NCBI GenBank assembly: GCA_030340625.1
Contig: JAOPHQ010002338.1
Span: forward strand, 43,501 to 107,500
Length of the DNA: 64,000 nt
Direction of reading: 5' to 3'
Source of the DNA: Merluccius polli
Taxonomy: Eukaryota > Chordata > Actinopteri > Gadiformes > Merlucciidae
The notes under the pieces: model-generated
Databases searched by the model: none
Told to the model about the DNA's origin: nothing
The model's input: only the letters and a program-made list of their open reading frames with translations
Translations under genes and position numbers: made by a program
Shown here: in pieces, positions 1 to 23,900 of the stretch
How positions within the stretch are numbered: the first letter of the stretch is position 1
Layout of the letters: the number at the start of each line of letters is the position of its first letter

Positions 1-4225
<4,225 letters not shown>

Positions 4226-4830
4226 CCTGGCCAGCCCACCCACTCGCAACTCTGCCCTCCCCATCCTGGGCCCCCTTCCAGCCAGAGCATGCGACACCCC
4301 CCCCCACCCCCCCGCCCCCATCCCTCTCATGTCCCTATGCCAGTAGGGCCGAGGTCGGCTTTTCATGAGAGCGGTGTTATTGCTGGGGGATTTTTATTGC
4401 TTAGAGATGTTCCATAGAGATGTACTGTTGAAGTCTCTGTGTTATGTCACCTTGTAGCCCTGGTAAAAAAAAGAAGAAAAAAAAGCTCTCATACGTGAAA
4501 CTACAGCAGGGAAGTGAGGGCGCACGATTCCGGTGACCTTTAACCCTTCAACTCTGTGTGAGTGTATTAGAGGGAGGAGCGTCGTGATGAGGGTGCAACA
4601 TACGTGGCCAGAGAGATGTAAGATAGCTGATGTAAATGATGGAAACTAAGTGTGTATGTGTGTGCACGAGTATAAGTGTGTGTGCGTCTGAGGCGTCCTA
4701 AAGCCTTATTGCCCCACTGTGCCAGTCATTGTTTCAGTGGCTCAGTGTGAATGTTTGTTTCTGCTCAGTGGGTAATGCTGATGTTGCAGCAGTTTCTGTT
4801 GGATAAAATAAAGGCATATTCCACTTTTTT
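4226..4830 (+). other. tcerg1: tcerg1 3' untranslated region with poly(A) signal
   Basis: Follows the TGA at 4223-4225. A canonical AATAAA sits at 4807-4812, followed by a T-rich stretch, so the transcript probably ends near 4830. From there to the pcyox1l promoter at about 5400 I see only AT-rich sequence. Confidence 0.7.
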
Positions 4831-5401
4831 TTTTCCAATTCTCTCTACTTGTTTTACTGACAATGTTTAGTCTATCTTTACTCCATGAATTGTAATAGTT
4901 TAAATACCGATATTAAACTGAATATTTAATGTTTCAGAGAAAATCTGCCATTTTCAATTTTGGAAAGTGTCCTTTACCTGTTTTTTTTTTTTTAATTTGT
5001 ATTATTTGAAGTACCTTGAAGTGAAATTAATTCAAAGTACCTGCCATACAAACATTTCTACTTAAAGCTCCAAGGAACTAAAACCCATGACCTGCTGCCA
5101 ACTAAATGAAATGGGATGTTGTTGGCATGCAGTATGCTTAATAACTTCATTGAAATGATCTGTACGGTAGTGTATGTCCTATGGGGTTATGCAGTGGTGC
5201 CATTGAGACGCATCCAATGAGCTGAGGCATAATTGGGGACGTTGACAGAATAGTATCTATTTCTATAAAACGGCAATTGGCGATTTAAAATATTGTGAAG
5301 CTGCACCACTGAATAAAGGATTCACTGTAGCCTCCATTATATTATATTTTATATTATATATATTATATTACCGAGTATATCCCCGACCTGCTTCACATCC
5401 T

Positions 5402-5660
5402 CTGATTGGTTGAGACGAGATGGGTATGACGTCACGCGGGCATGTTGCCGGACATCAGTGCTCAGCATCATCACTACCGGATCCAGACAGCCGTCTTCAA
5501 ACAACCCTCACATTTTAATACGGTTTTTAACACAAGGGTTTACCTTTCAGCCATTTAAACAGTGGACGACCATGCAGTGAGTCTAGAGACAGACTCCGGC
5601 CGCGCCGCTGAACCCAGGTCCAGGTCCCGGCCCTGGCGTGGGCTCCTGCTTCGTCTCGCC
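5402..5660 (+). promoter_or_regulatory. pcyox1l: pcyox1l proximal promoter and 5' leader
   Basis: An inverted CCAAT box (ATTGG, 5404-5408) lies about 20 bp before a perfect palindromic CRE, TGACGTCA (5427-5434), which is the consensus for CREB/ATF factors. GC content rises from here toward the start codon at 5661. The short ATG at 5572 runs into a stop within three codons. Promoter activity is inferred from motifs and position only. Confidence 0.55.
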
Positions 5661-10569
<4,909 letters not shown>

Positions 10570-11640
10570 TCGAACCGGGTTCGCTTTCCATCGCTGATTC
10601 CCGGAGAAATGGCCGCGGTTGCTTAGCCGCCTGAGCTTGAATGAAAATCTGTAGCCTCAAATGGGATGCGATGACCTGAGTGAGTGTGAAGTGACTGAGT
10701 CTTCTGTGGGCCACCAGCCAGCCCTTACACTGAGAGGGCTGTGGAGATGTGTGAGATGCGTTATCGAGTATGTGTCCGTCTGTGTGCATGAAGCCCATCC
10801 GGGTGTGATGGGGTTAAAAAGGTCCTCTGAGACCACTAAGGGAGGCTTCCCGTGTAGCTCATTAAATGCCTTGTCGCTTGCCATTATGTTGTACTGCGTA
10901 AAGAAAAAATAGATTGGGGTTAGAATTGTACTCATGGCAGCACACACAGGGTGTGTAGGGGCTCTGTAGCTTCTATGTCCAATTGGTTTATTCCACTTCC
11001 TGTGCGTTTGGTTGCATTACAAAATGAAACCTTTTTTATTATTATTTATTTGTTTGTATTGAGATGGGAGACAGACATTCAAAACAAAAACAAATTTGGA
11101 CTGTAGTCCCTTCTGGAGAGTTGTTGTGACTGTGGGTGACCCTCTCAATTCAAAATGCGTCAAGCGTAACAGCGCAGTTGTCTATGCAGCAAAACTGTCA
11201 CCTAGTCCATGTGTCACATAGAATGTATCTGTTTAGCTTTGCTTAGCCTAGCTTAATGTAGCTTATTTATTATATTGATTGCCGTAATAGTTTTAGGTAT
11301 TCACATTGAAACTGTGGACACCCATTGTTATTCGAGGGTTTCTGTATTATTTTTGATTGACAACGCTCAGCCCCCGATTGCTCAAAAGTTTTGAAATTTG
11401 TCGACGACATGTATTCCCAGTAAGCAGGGGCCAGAGTCACAGAGGTGTCTTAAGGTAATTCTTAAGAAGTTTTCTAAGACGAAATACAACTGAAATTCCT
11501 CAACCTTTCATTTCCTTAAGAACTTCTTACATTTATTTAAGTTATTTTAGTACATTCTTACTTTTTTAAAGTAGTCTCACTTTTGGGCCATGTTTGGATA
11601 AGTGAAAATCAATCAAGTGATATTTGATTGATTGATATTT

Positions 11641-11647
11641 GATGATG

Positions 11648-11687
<40 letters not shown>

Positions 11688-11720
11688 TAATAATAACAAT
11701 AATAATAACAATAATAATAT
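11641..11720. repeat. (ATA)n microsatellite with AAC interruptions
   Basis: Starts GATGATGATAATAATAATA and continues as interrupted AAT/AAC trinucleotides. Confidence 0.9.
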
Positions 11721-14700
11721 ACACATTTTGAATCGGTGAGTATTAACACCTTACAATGAGATAAAAAATATTGTTAATAGAAGCAATTAAAACTATAAAA
11801 TTGATATTATCAATTAATATCAAGGCATAACTTCTCAATGTTACAACTTAAGACAAGCAAACTGTTATCTTCAAGTGAAGAATACCGTCAAGAATAAATC
11901 TAAGATCTTAGTTTTTACGAATCCCATTTAAAGTTAAGATTTTTCATAAGAAATGATCTAATTAGAAAGATACAAACATTCTTAAGATATCTTTTGGTGA
12001 ATAGCAGTTTATCTTAACTTTAATCATAATTCCAATCTTAATTCCAAAGAAAACAGCAGTTACGAGGACTTTTGTGCTTAAAGTACTTTTGTGAATCCTC
12101 CCCCAGGTCTCCAAAAAGTTCAGTACCACTTAACTCACCCATAGGGGGCGCTATAATTTGCGGCCAAAGTTAAACGCTCAGCCCCGCCACCCCGATTGAC
12201 GAATATTTCTGAAACTTGGTATATAGACCTTATTTGACATGTTGAACATTTTTACCACTGGACCCATTAGAACCGTCTGGATAGATTATTCTGTACAGTG
12301 AAAGTTTCGGAAAACTTCAGAAATCTTTTAAATAACCACCGGTCAAAATGACACCAAATTTGGTACACCTCTGGTACGGCCGTGTCTGATTTGAAAGTTA
12401 TTCATGGTTTAAAAATTGCCAATTTATTCGAAAATCAAATTATATACATGAGCAAACAGTTTCAATCAATCCCCATTGGTGTCGACAGCGCAATGAACGA
12501 CATCACTGTGTCAGTTTACTAAGCTAAGCTTAGTAAGTGCTAATGCTCAAAAAACACAAATGGCATTTATTCTCAAACCATTCCTTTGGATTACTCCAAA
12601 TTATTTGGAGACATTTATCTCATCGCCCGCAAGTGATCCGGAGAAAATGACATTGATACGTGCAATAACATTTGCGTGGCAATTAAAAAGTTATGCGGAA
12701 AATCAAATATGTAAATTAGCGAACAATGTATATCAATTACAACTCTGCTTCGGAGTGTCCGAAGGCCTTGAAACTAGGGAGGCCCAACGAGGACATCCCT
12801 GAAGAATTACCAAGTGAGGGGTCCGTAGCTCAATTACTGACGTCACAGTGTCAATTACAGTAAGTGCTAAGCGCTAGGCACCACTTCGCACTGAGGGGGC
12901 ACAAAATCACACATAAACGACATTTACTGTCAAACCATGACTCGGATTCCCTCCAGATCGCCTTGGGAGCCTTATCTCACCGCCCGAGGGACGAGCAGCC
13001 ACTAATGGTGGAAAAAGGGCGGTGCATGCTGTGAATATACCTTTTGAGGCTGTGAGCAGCTTTCATTTTATTGTTATTGAGCTTACGGAGAAACATTTGT
13101 ACTTGATAATTGCTTTATTGATTCAGTATTATAGGATATAAGAAATAGTATGGCGTGTGTGTGATTTTACTAGATTAGTTAATTACCTATTAAATTACTC
13201 ACATGATGGCGGAAAAAAAGAAAGGGAAAAAATGAACCACAGTTGATTTGAACTTGTAGTGGCAAAGTATAGTGACTGCATGGAGATGTAAAAACAATGC
13301 AGTTAATATATTTTTGATGAATGCTTATTTTGTTATCTCCGTTGGTCTTCCTGTTGGTTTAAGATAAAACCTCCCATGAATTCCTTAGTTCATCTAATAC
13401 TGAGAACCATAACTTGACTGTAAGAACCATGTTTTAAGAAGACAAATCATTGTTCTAGTTGACAACAGCCATACACAAGCTTGACATACATTTACAACCA
13501 CTGACAATCCAGAATTTATTTATTTATTTGTATCCTTGCTTTCGGAAATTACTCTCATTTGTTCAATTACGATTGCAATATCTGATCTAGCTACCGATTC
13601 TATGTAAATCACCACTTACTACTACTGTATACAGTCCAACCATAGATGATTTATTTATCTGGCAACAAGGAAAATATGTGTTATTGTTACAAATACATGT
13701 CCTATTGTGTTTCATACCAGTGTGATTCAGAACTATTTAAAGATTGCAAGCGTTGCCATTATTAAAGAGTAATTCAAAACAGCAGCAATAATACCAGTGT
13801 TGCATTCTGTGTTTCATATCTCGATCGTACACCGATTCAACATCTGCCAGTACAGCTAATTTGAAAAGCTGCATCTTGCTGAAGTGACCAATAGTCTGTA
13901 AACTGATGAATGGACAGCCTTCAACCCCCACACTGCTGCTGCTGCTTTAAGTCATGTTATACAATTAGCAACTAATCTGGATATCTTGCCATTGATGTGT
14001 TTTTTTTGTTGTTTTTTTTACATTGTAGCCAATTCAAACTAAACCAAAATTAGAACAACAGTGGTAAGGCAGAAGGCGTCCACTATGGATTACCACTCAC
14101 TCTATAGAATAGACACTCTGGAAGACCTTTATTGGGGGGCTATTCAACTTATTATTTCCGGTCATGTGAATAGACATTTTGTTTTGCTATTTCTTTTGCT
14201 GTGGGAAAAAACTCTAAAGTACATGTTTTGTGGCTATGGAAAGTATTGGTTTTACAATATAATTTTTACCACAGGTAAGGGAACAGTGTTGACTAAAATG
14301 TATTGATCAAACAGATTGTTGTTATGGCTACACTTGGATGTCATACTTGAGTATATCATGCAGACATACTTGGTATAATTGTTATACTTGTTATATTGTT
14401 ATACTCATACAATGGTCTAACAATATAACATAACAATAAATAGCATGTGAACATGCTATGTGCGCAAGCCAATTTTTTGGGGCATTAATGTTAGCGCAAA
14501 TACAGTTTTCAGTCTGTAATTTGTAGCCATCCCATCATCTGGGTATACTACTGTTGCTTCTGTTCTACACAATCAAATATCTAGGCTATTTTCTATTATA
14601 AGGTCACTTGTGTTACTTTTTTTCTATATGCTTCCTACATTTAGTCTAAATCCATTCATGAGCGAATGCCACCTGCAGTATCATCAGGCATTTTTTATTC

Positions 14701-15589
14701 TTCTACAATATAAAAGTAGAAAAAATGCATGATGCATGAAGCTATAGAATCTATAACTTCTATTGCTGTCAGTATGTTTCCACAATATTTCTCCAATGAC
14801 TATAATGCCAATGTAGGGGGATACAGTACAGGGCACCAATCATATATGTTTTTAAATAAAACAAATGATATTTGGGGCACCCAACATAATTTGTAATTCT
14901 AAAAACAAAATATATATAATTTTTTTTTTGCATGGCTGATTGTAGTTGAGCTAGTAATCCAGTGCACCACTGCTGGATGCATGAAGGGGAAACACTGAAA
15001 CAATGTATTGTAAAGATAGATTTGCTGTTTTTCTGTTTTGCAATTTTATCACCACTAATCTGTATGACACAACCCAGTTAAATCGATGTTGCAAATCACA
15101 TCATAATTGTACATTTGTAAAGAAAACAACATTGGAACAACAGGATGGAGGCTGTCACATTTTTTAATAAAGCTAATATAAATATTAATGCCATTTGTTT
15201 AGTCTTTTGTGGCATGTAATGCATTTGCAGGATAAAAGGGGAGGAAATTAACTCTGGGAAGACAACAAATGATTGTCTGTGTGCTATTTAATGACTTCTT
15301 GTTCAGTAACGCTCGGCTAAGTGACCTTTACTAACATGATCAGCTTTGTGATAAGAATGGCGCAACATCATCCTAGGTTGTCAGTACTGCGAAGCAGAGA
15401 TCACTGTGTTATATCATGTGTACCTGCTTGTCCCTATACCCTCTAATGAAGAACCACAATGCTTATTCTACAGATCACCACCACCTGCCAATACCCAGAA
15501 TACACATGACTATACCTTCGACTGGCTGAAACTCCCATGTCCAGTCAACTTGTGTAGGCATCCCTGAGCAAGTAGCCTGTTCCTTAATG

Positions 15590-15655
15590 ACCTCAATCTG
15601 CATTTCACTTGGGATGAGAGCGTCTGCTGAACACGACTAAAATGACAACAAAAAG
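15590..15655 (+). repeat. Fragment of fish retroelement tail
   Basis: Contains TGGGATGAGAGCGTCTGCTG followed by a degenerate ACGACTAAAATG. This resembles the very common teleost tail motif AAAAGCGTCTGCTAAATG. Degenerate and short, so family is not assigned. Confidence 0.45.
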
Positions 15656-16429
15656 ATGACATTGAGCCATCTTTCCGCGCACCGGCTCCATACTCCCCTA
15701 CTTCCACCCTATATACCCTCCTCACTAATCCTAGTGCACCAGTAGCTCCCTGCGGGTGGCTTCATGTGTGCCTTTGATCCGGGCCTTGGCCCACAGAGAC
15801 ACTGATAATCCCAAAGGACCGAGACAGCGTCCTCTTACTGCAGTGCCAGGCTTTGGCTGCCACAGCCTCCTCTCATCCACGTCAGCACTCTTCGTCTCAC
15901 CGCCGCCCCTGCGCTCCTCTCTGCCGCCACCCCGAGACTGCCGAGGCCCGGGGACACTGCCGAGGTGTGGACGTCACCATGGTAACGGGATGTGTATGTT
16001 CCAACAGCAAGAGGATGAAGCGTTTGTGTCTGTACATCTGTAGCAGTGGTGTGTAGCACTTGAATAAGTGCACTTCGTTACTGGGCAACTTTCTTATGTC
16101 TTATATCTAACTTTCCATATCTTATGGGCAACTTTGTACATTAACTGAGTATTAATACTTCTATAGCAACTTTCACTTTCTGCTTGGCTACATTTATAAA
16201 GAAATTATGTACTTTTTACTCCAATACATTTCAATTGACAACGATCGTTACTCGTTACATTTTGCATCCACCCTTAGTCTGGTGGTGTGAAGTGCATGTT
16301 GTTGAGAACTTAAGCACATAACACATTAAAACTCTTGACTTAAGACTTCGACTTAGAGTTTTTCTTTTGGTGGGTATCCCTTTTCTTTTTTACTAGATGA
16401 CTTATTTTATGGTTGCTCTTTACTACTGC

Positions 16430-16613
16430 CAGTGGCGGTTCTAGGGGGGGGCCAGCGGGGGCCAGCGTATCACAGCGTAACTCTGAGTCCGGACCCCCCT
16501 GTGGCCCCCCGAACGAGGAGTCTGCGTCAATAATAAAATGACGGTGTGCCCCTCTAACACAAAAGCCGGCCCCAACCTGGCCCCCCATTAAAACTGGTCT
16601 AGAACCGCCACTG
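16430..16613. mobile_element. hAT-type MITE, 184 bp, with intact 8-bp target duplication
   Basis: Terminal inverted repeats CAGTGGCGGTTCTAG and CTAGAACCGCCACTG (15 bp, perfect) are flanked by the direct repeat ACTACTGC at 16422-16429 and 16614-16621. The 8-bp duplication and CAGTGG-type ends identify it as hAT-derived. No coding capacity. Confidence 0.93.
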
Positions 16614-16889
16614 ACTACTGCTTGTTATATTTTGACCACCACCGTAATTGTGCATTGATGCACACATTTTTGGTTTGCATTTTAGTGCTTCAGTTCTTCA
16701 CACAATAATGCAAGTGAATGGGGAAGTGCCACTAATTCTTCTGCCTAGGTTACTTACAGTAGGTACACCTTGTTGTTGCTTGATTTGTTTTAACAAATTA
16801 CACTTTCAACCTTGACATTTCACCTATGCATTTTGAAGGACTTTATACAGCAAACTATTTAATGTAGGAGAGCACCAACCTCACCATAC

Positions 16890-16989
<100 letters not shown>

Positions 16990-17199
16990 GAAGTTTGTTG
17001 CGCAGTGTGTTTCATTTTGTTTCAGAAACAACAGCGAAAGTGTTTCTGACCCTAGACTGCAGTGCATGTTTTAGTTCAAACATGCAAGTCATCTGTGGGT
17101 TTTTTGCTATTTTATCTCTCTGCGACGCTCTGCTTATATTTGGCTAACGACGAGGTCACATCCGAGTCTTAAAACACACACCGGTGTGAAAAGATTGAA

Positions 17200-17427
17200 A
17201 TATGTTTGCAATGTTTTGAACAAATTGGGGAGCTTCGCTGTCATTGGCGGAGACCGGACCACGTGACACGGCAGTCACGCGCTTTCCAGGAACCCGTCAG
17301 GAAGAAGAAAAACAAAACAAACCCGAGAGCTCTGCGCGTGGACTCCATTGACGACCGCCTAACTGTCACCCACATAGCAACCAGACCAGGTCCAACAAGG
17401 AGGAGACGTCTCTGTCGCTGTCCCTAA
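17200..17427 (+). promoter_or_regulatory. crebrf: Candidate crebrf promoter and noncoding first exon
   Basis: A GC-rich patch in AT-rich surroundings has an inverted CCAAT motif (ATTGG, about 17243-17247) and a perfect E-box CACGTG (17260-17265). It ends in a good donor (AA|GTGAGT, near 17426). An acceptor at 20747-20748 (CACCCCAG) opens the exon that holds the crebrf start codon. The first-exon assignment is inferred from these signals and from human CREBRF also having a noncoding first exon. Confidence 0.45.
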
Positions 17428-18123
17428 GTGAGTAAACGCTCTGATGGACGGGATTAGAAAACTTTGCCGAGCGTAACGTGAGCGTTTCGTGACGGAAAAC
17501 GGTGCAGGCTGTGGAGTTAGCTCTGCAGGCTAGGCTGCTTGTTGTATCGGACTTGCTGGGATGAAGGGGGCGGACGGAGGCCATACTGTGAGCTCCTGGC
17601 GAGGAGGAAGCAAGACCCGATGTCGCGATTTATACGTTATGCCGAAAAAGTGGACGCGGGGAATATCGTGCTGATTCTAGCTGGTGATCCGTGGTCGTTT
17701 TGCAACAACTGTTTTTTTAAAACTGCAATCACGATTAATTTCAACAAAAGCTAACCACCCAACAACCTGTCAAAATACACTGTCACTGCTGGATGTGTCC
17801 TATCACCAAGTTATATTGTGGAGGGGTTATGTTGTGAAAGGGTTATGTTGTGGAGGGGTTAAGTGTATGTAGGGGTTATGTGTCGCCAGGTGTGACCATT
17901 GACCAGTAGGTCCAAAACGTGCACTTATATAAGAACATATGTTCGATCGAAATGTCCAAGTTCATAAATAGTACAACTTATCTCATCGTCATGAGTTACC
18001 TAGTTATTTAAAACAGTGTGGGGTTGTGGGGTTACTCTGGACGCCAGTGTAAATTAAATAGCTGATATACAACTAGGTCAGTGCAGTTGTCCACGGCGGA
18101 GGCAGCGCGAGCCCGCGGTACAC

Positions 18124-18167
<44 letters not shown>

Positions 18168-20748
18168 ACCGTCCGCCGCGATGGAAACAGCTCGTGGGAG
18201 CGAGGAAAATCCATGTGATCCAGACCACTCTGTGTAAAATAACACGATGTCGTCGGTTTAAACGTTTTATAGAGCTATCCTGACCTGAAGATTGCTAGTT
18301 AATTTTGACGGAGTGTTTAGTTTTGTTTATTTGTCTTATCGGATGCAGCATAGTTTATTAGACTAATGGTGGTTCGAGATTAGCTTTGTTTATTCGTGTT
18401 GGTGGAATATCGATAAACCAGAAAACTGTTGCTGTAATAATATTTTTGTGGGTTACTGGATATGTTTGGGTTGTAGCAGCTATCTAGGCCACGGACGCAG
18501 GCCTTCAAATTGTTTATCTTCTGTGTCTCTCTCAACCTAGGTTGAATTGGGTTGTGTTTATCATGAAGCAGCGGCTAGATTGACAGCGTCGCAGGGCCAA
18601 CCGTATAGGCGTAGGGGCGGGACTTGAGCTTTATTCGACCAATCGAGTGAAGGAATTACGTGGGTGTGGGCACAGTATGGCTAGGTTGATGGTTTGTTTT
18701 GTTTTGCAGGGAGTGCAGACTGGGTGGCAAGGCTTTTCTAGTGCTATTTGCATTAGAGATTCGGTTTTTTTAAGTGTCATTTTGAACGTCCACACTCTTT
18801 TAATCAGCCATCGTTTTACCTGGTCCTTGTTGGATGGTCTAACGACATGTTTTTGAGAATTTTAACAAAATAATTTTGTATTTGTCTATTTTAATGGGAT
18901 TTTCCTTTGAAAGGTAATCAGATCAAAACCGAAATGTTAACCTACCAAACATATGCGTTTGTTCAGAATAGTGGTTACTTAAAAACCCAAAACATATATT
19001 TTAGGGGTTTTGGGCAAAATTAATTTCTTGTATGATATTGTCTTGTGGTGCCCTCATTATTTATTTGAGAAGCTTCTATGATAAAACAACAAAACATGCT
19101 TGTTTGTCACGGCTGGATACAGCTACAAGACGTGAACCCCCACATCTATGAACCAGGAGCCACACCACCTCCCAGCTGCCAACACACTGGCCATGTTGCC
19201 ACTAAGCAGATGAAAGATTCAAAAGAAATGTGGAGCCCTGATAACTTAATTAGCAATTAATTAAATAGAATATACCAAAGCTTTGTATATTTGTGTAGTA
19301 TTTGCCAATAATCATATTTTGCATCAGTATATGGTCAATTTGTTTCATAATGTCAGTATCAGTATTCCTCTCTTCTGGAGGTGTGGGGTCATGCTAGTCT
19401 AGTGTGTGTGACTGTCTGTCTTTGCAGGGGCTTACAGCAGAATACTTAGTCATCTGTTGGTGGCCGAGGCCCTGGGTTTAATTTAATAACATCATGTGTA
19501 CATGCCCATGGGCACCAATGGGCCATTGTACTGGCCCAAAAATCTCGGGTCACCTTCCCAGGCGGCTCTCCCACTGGTGTCCTCATGAACTAGCCTACCC
19601 ACTCAGCTAGTCTCATTGTAGCTTAGTTTATCAATCTGTATATTATCTAATCCAATATAAGTGAGCATGCGGTTGGTAGTAGTATAATTACCAATTATGA
19701 AAATAACACACACTACTGGGTGTGTTTTATAAAGAAAATGCATGTGCCCACATATTCTGTTAAAACATGGCATGTTTGGGCTTTATGGTCTAAACGGAAA
19801 TCATTACTTTAGAGGAGCCCAGTGAACCTTTCTGTGTTTTACAAGGCTAGAACAATGGAGAAATAAAAACACGTGAACACATTTAACAATATTCTAATCA
19901 ATACAAATATAATATTTTGGTTTCAGAATTACTAGCTCACTGCACAATAAGTATTGGAGTAATTTGGGTAAATATCACTATGGGGATGTGATGATGATCT
20001 ACCGAGAGGCATTTAATGTTTATCTACTAGAGCTTAAGCCATATTTTATCAGAAAGCTGAGCCACTTTACTGACGCGCTCAGTGAGAGGGAGGGAAGAGG
20101 GCAAGATATGTTTTTTGCCGTCATTGGGCTGATGAAAGAGGTGGAAAGAGAAGGAATGAAAAAGTTTGAGAAGGAATTGACTTGGGCTTCCTGTTATGCA
20201 GAATTTTCTGTCTATTGTACAGAGGAGTCACAAGGCAATTTTTCTAGACCAACACAATTAGTTCCTTGTTGAAAGCGAGGCGGTATTGTTTGGTATGTAT
20301 GTACAGGGTCAACTCTTGCATTTTGCTAGTTGCAGGGAAGTAGACATCCAGCACAAAGACATCCGTTATATCAAGAGGAGTAGTAGATGTCACAATGTTG
20401 TTTGAGAAGTAGCGTTTTAACATGCAGAAGTCATGTTGAAAAGGTTTTTGGTTGTGACTCCAGAATCAATTTATAGTAGCATGGCATGTTGTGTAGGTCA
20501 ACATTAAACACTAAACAATGCAGACAATCCATATGTTGCCTTTTAAAGACTGAATCTGCATCTGTTGTTTTGCCCAAATACATGTTGGCACATTGGCAGC
20601 AACCTCTCTCTCTCAAAAAGTGGAATGAAAATTGTAAATCTACATTGAGTCGACAACCCTGAATCGACATTTTTCATTTTCATTTTTGAATAATATGAGG
20701 GTTGATATTATTTAGTTCACATCTTGTTTTCTATGTTGTTCACCCCAG
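17428..20748 (+). other. crebrf: Probable crebrf intron 1
   Basis: No credible coding ORF. Contains a 29-nt run of C (18125-18153) followed by (CA)n, and a GC-rich flank that could belong to an alternative promoter. Otherwise AT-rich sequence. Confidence 0.4.
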
Positions 20749-20994
20749 ACCCGAAGCGCAGCGAGACCCACAGCAGAACAGAGCCGAGCGGACCAACAAC
20801 AAATCTAATCCAGTTTTCAGGCCAGGCAGGCAGGCTGCAGAGACTTGCAGATCTCTGTGGCTGCCGTCTTCCCCCCAGCACTGTGCCCCTCTGCTGGCCA
20901 CACTCAGCCTCACACCACTGGGACTAGAAAGGAGGCCCAGAGGTTCCCCCCCCCCCCCCCCCCCCCCCACTGGGACTTGGAGCTGAGTCTGGCA

Positions 20995-23900
20995 ATGCCT
21001 CAGGTAAGTGTTGGGAGAGAGAGGGATGGGGAGTTAGGAAGTGACAGGAAGTGATAATGTTGACCGGATGCATAACATTCCACAAATAGAGCTATGGAAT
21101 GTTATTTTTGATTCATTTCACCATATTTTTATTCCACATGTATGCCATTGCCACATTTTGAAGAGACTGTGTAGTGTAGAGCCTAAGTCTTTTTCACAAA
21201 ATGTGCAAAATGTACAAAATGTTCTTGTTTGCTTAGTGAAATAACTGACAAATAGTAAGTAATGTGATTCATGCGTGTAACAAGGTATAATCAATATATA
21301 GAACATTGATTGATTTAAAAGTTATGAATTAATGCGTTCTCAATTAATTTATATTCTAAATATTCAATGCGGAAAAAAAACAAATGGTTGAAGCTATCGT
21401 GGCTGAGCAGTGCAGGAAGTCCTTAGTCTCTTTGCGAGGCGTCTCTGGTGCATTTCTCAGCCTGTTTATTTCCGTTGTGTTTGCAGCCTAGCATCAGTGG
21501 GATGGAGCCTCCCTTTGGGGATGCGTTTCAGAACTACTCATTTGCTGACCAGGCCCTGACCAGTACTGACCTGCTCAGCAGCAGCTCTGACCCCGACTTC
21601 ATGTATGAACTGGTGAGTCGCCACACACTCAGGCTGCTGTGTGTACCGCAAACACACGGTCGAGTGAGGTCTGGAAACCAAGCGGTAGGCTAGTCTATAT
21701 AATGTCCACAATGAAAACTCGTACACGTAGAGGTAAAGTGCAAATGTGCAAGAATATCCTGTGACCACAATTTCCGATGCCCCATCTTCATGGGACTCTA
21801 AAACCAAAGTGACATCACTGAACACAGTTGATTTAAAGTGTGGTTTCTGATCAGATCCTTGTATGGCAACACAAATTACCTGCCACCACAAACAACAACA
21901 CTTAGTTTGACCAGTGGAGGTGCTGTTCCATTGATTTAGTTTCTCTCGCCGACCAAATTAGAAACAGATGCACACTAGTAGATGGGGATTGAAATGTGGC
22001 AAGCAAGGGATTCTGGGAGAGTGAGTTTGTGGTGGTAACCTGTAGGAAAAAAATCAATTAAACTAATGTTTTGCCATTTTTTTTAAAGGATTTAAAAACC
22101 TTCCCTTAAATCCTCCCAGTATAGCAATGATGCCTCATGCAGTTAAGCATTATGCATTTCATATCTCATTAGTTATTGGTACACAAGCAATAATATCATA
22201 TTATCACTCATTTCCTCTCCCCCTCGTATAAAGCTTGCTGCAATGGATTAACACCATAGACATAATATACGTAGACGCCTCATAGACTGACGCTGCCTGT
22301 TGGAGCTGACGTATCAGCGTGGCCGCCATCTTGGATGGGTCCCCATTGCGCCCCCAGTGCATTTATTTCTACTGAGGAAGGTGTATCCCCAACTACAATA
22401 ATAAGCATAACTCCCCGAATTTTTACCGGATTTTCACACGGTTTGGTTTGTTACAAACGGCAGAGATTTAGTTATGATACAGGACGAATTAATAAAAAAA
22501 AATAAAAAAAATAAGAAGAATAAGAATTATTGTTCAATCTTACGAAAGGTAAAAGTGAAAGGTAATCCCACGCGATTTGGTGTCAATACTGCGCCGTAAG
22601 CTGCACAAAATATTGGCATAGCTTGCTCTCCCGTTGACTCCTATGCTAGACTAGAGTGAGGAGACCCAACCAATATGGCGGCGATGCTGGGTTACGTTCC
22701 AGTACGTCATGAGGCGTCTACGTATATACACTCACCGGCCACTTTATTAGGTACACCTGTCCAACTGCTCGTTAACGCAAATTTCTAATCAGCCAATCAC
22801 ATGGCAGCAACTCAATGCATTTAGGCATGTAGACATGGTCAGGACGATCTGCTGCAGTTCAAACCGAGCATCAGAATGGGGAAGAAAGGTGATTTAAGTG
22901 ACTTTGAACGTGGCATGGTTGTAGGGCTGGTCTGAGTATTTCAGAGACTGCTGATCTACTGGGATTTTCACGCACAACCATCTCTAGGGTTTACAGAGAA
23001 TGGTCCGAAAAAGAGAAAATATCCAGTGAGCGGCAGTTCTGTGGGCGCAAATGCCTTGTTGATGCTAGAGGTCAGAGGAGAATGGCCAGACTGGTTCGAG
23101 CTGATAGAAAGGCAACTGTAACTCAAATAACCACTCGTTACAACAGAGGTATGCAGAAGAGCATCTCTGAATGCACAACACGTCGAACCTTGAGGCGGAT
23201 GGGCTACAGCAGCAGAAGACCACACCGGGTGCCACTCCTGTCAGCTAAGAACAGGAAACTGAGGCTACAATTCGCACAGGCTCACCAAAATTGGATAATC
23301 GAAGATTGGAAAAACGTTGCCTGGTCTGATGAGTCTCGATTTCTGCTGCGACATTCGGATGGTAGGGTCAGAATTTGGCGTCAACAACATGAAAGCATGG
23401 ATCCATCCTGCCTTGTATCAACGGTTCAGGCTGGTGGTGGTGGTGTAATGGTGTGGGGGATATTTTCCTGGCACACTTTGGGCTTATTAGTACCAATTGA
23501 GCATCGTGTCAAAGCCACAGACTACCTGAGTATTGTTGCTGACCATGTCCATCCCTTTATGACCACAGTGTACCCATCTTCTGATGGCTACTTCCAGCAG
23601 GATAACGCGCCATGTCATAAAGCGCGAATCATCTCAGACTGGTTTCTTGAACATGACAATGAGTTCACTGTACTCAAATGGCCTCCACAGTCACCAGATC
23701 TCAATCCAATAGAGCACCTTTGGGATGTGGTGGAACGGGAGATTCGCATCATGGATGTGCAGCCGACAAATCTGCAGCAACTGCGTGATGCTATCATGTC
23801 AATATGGACCAAACTCTCTGAGGAATGTTTCCAGTACCTTGTTGAATCTGTGCCACGAAGGATTAAGGCAGTTCTGAAGGCAAAAGGGGGTCCAACCCGG

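Noticed and set aside
15756..16059. Overlapping GC-rich frames on both strands
   Set aside because: No similarity, no splice or start context; likely a local GC-rich patch.
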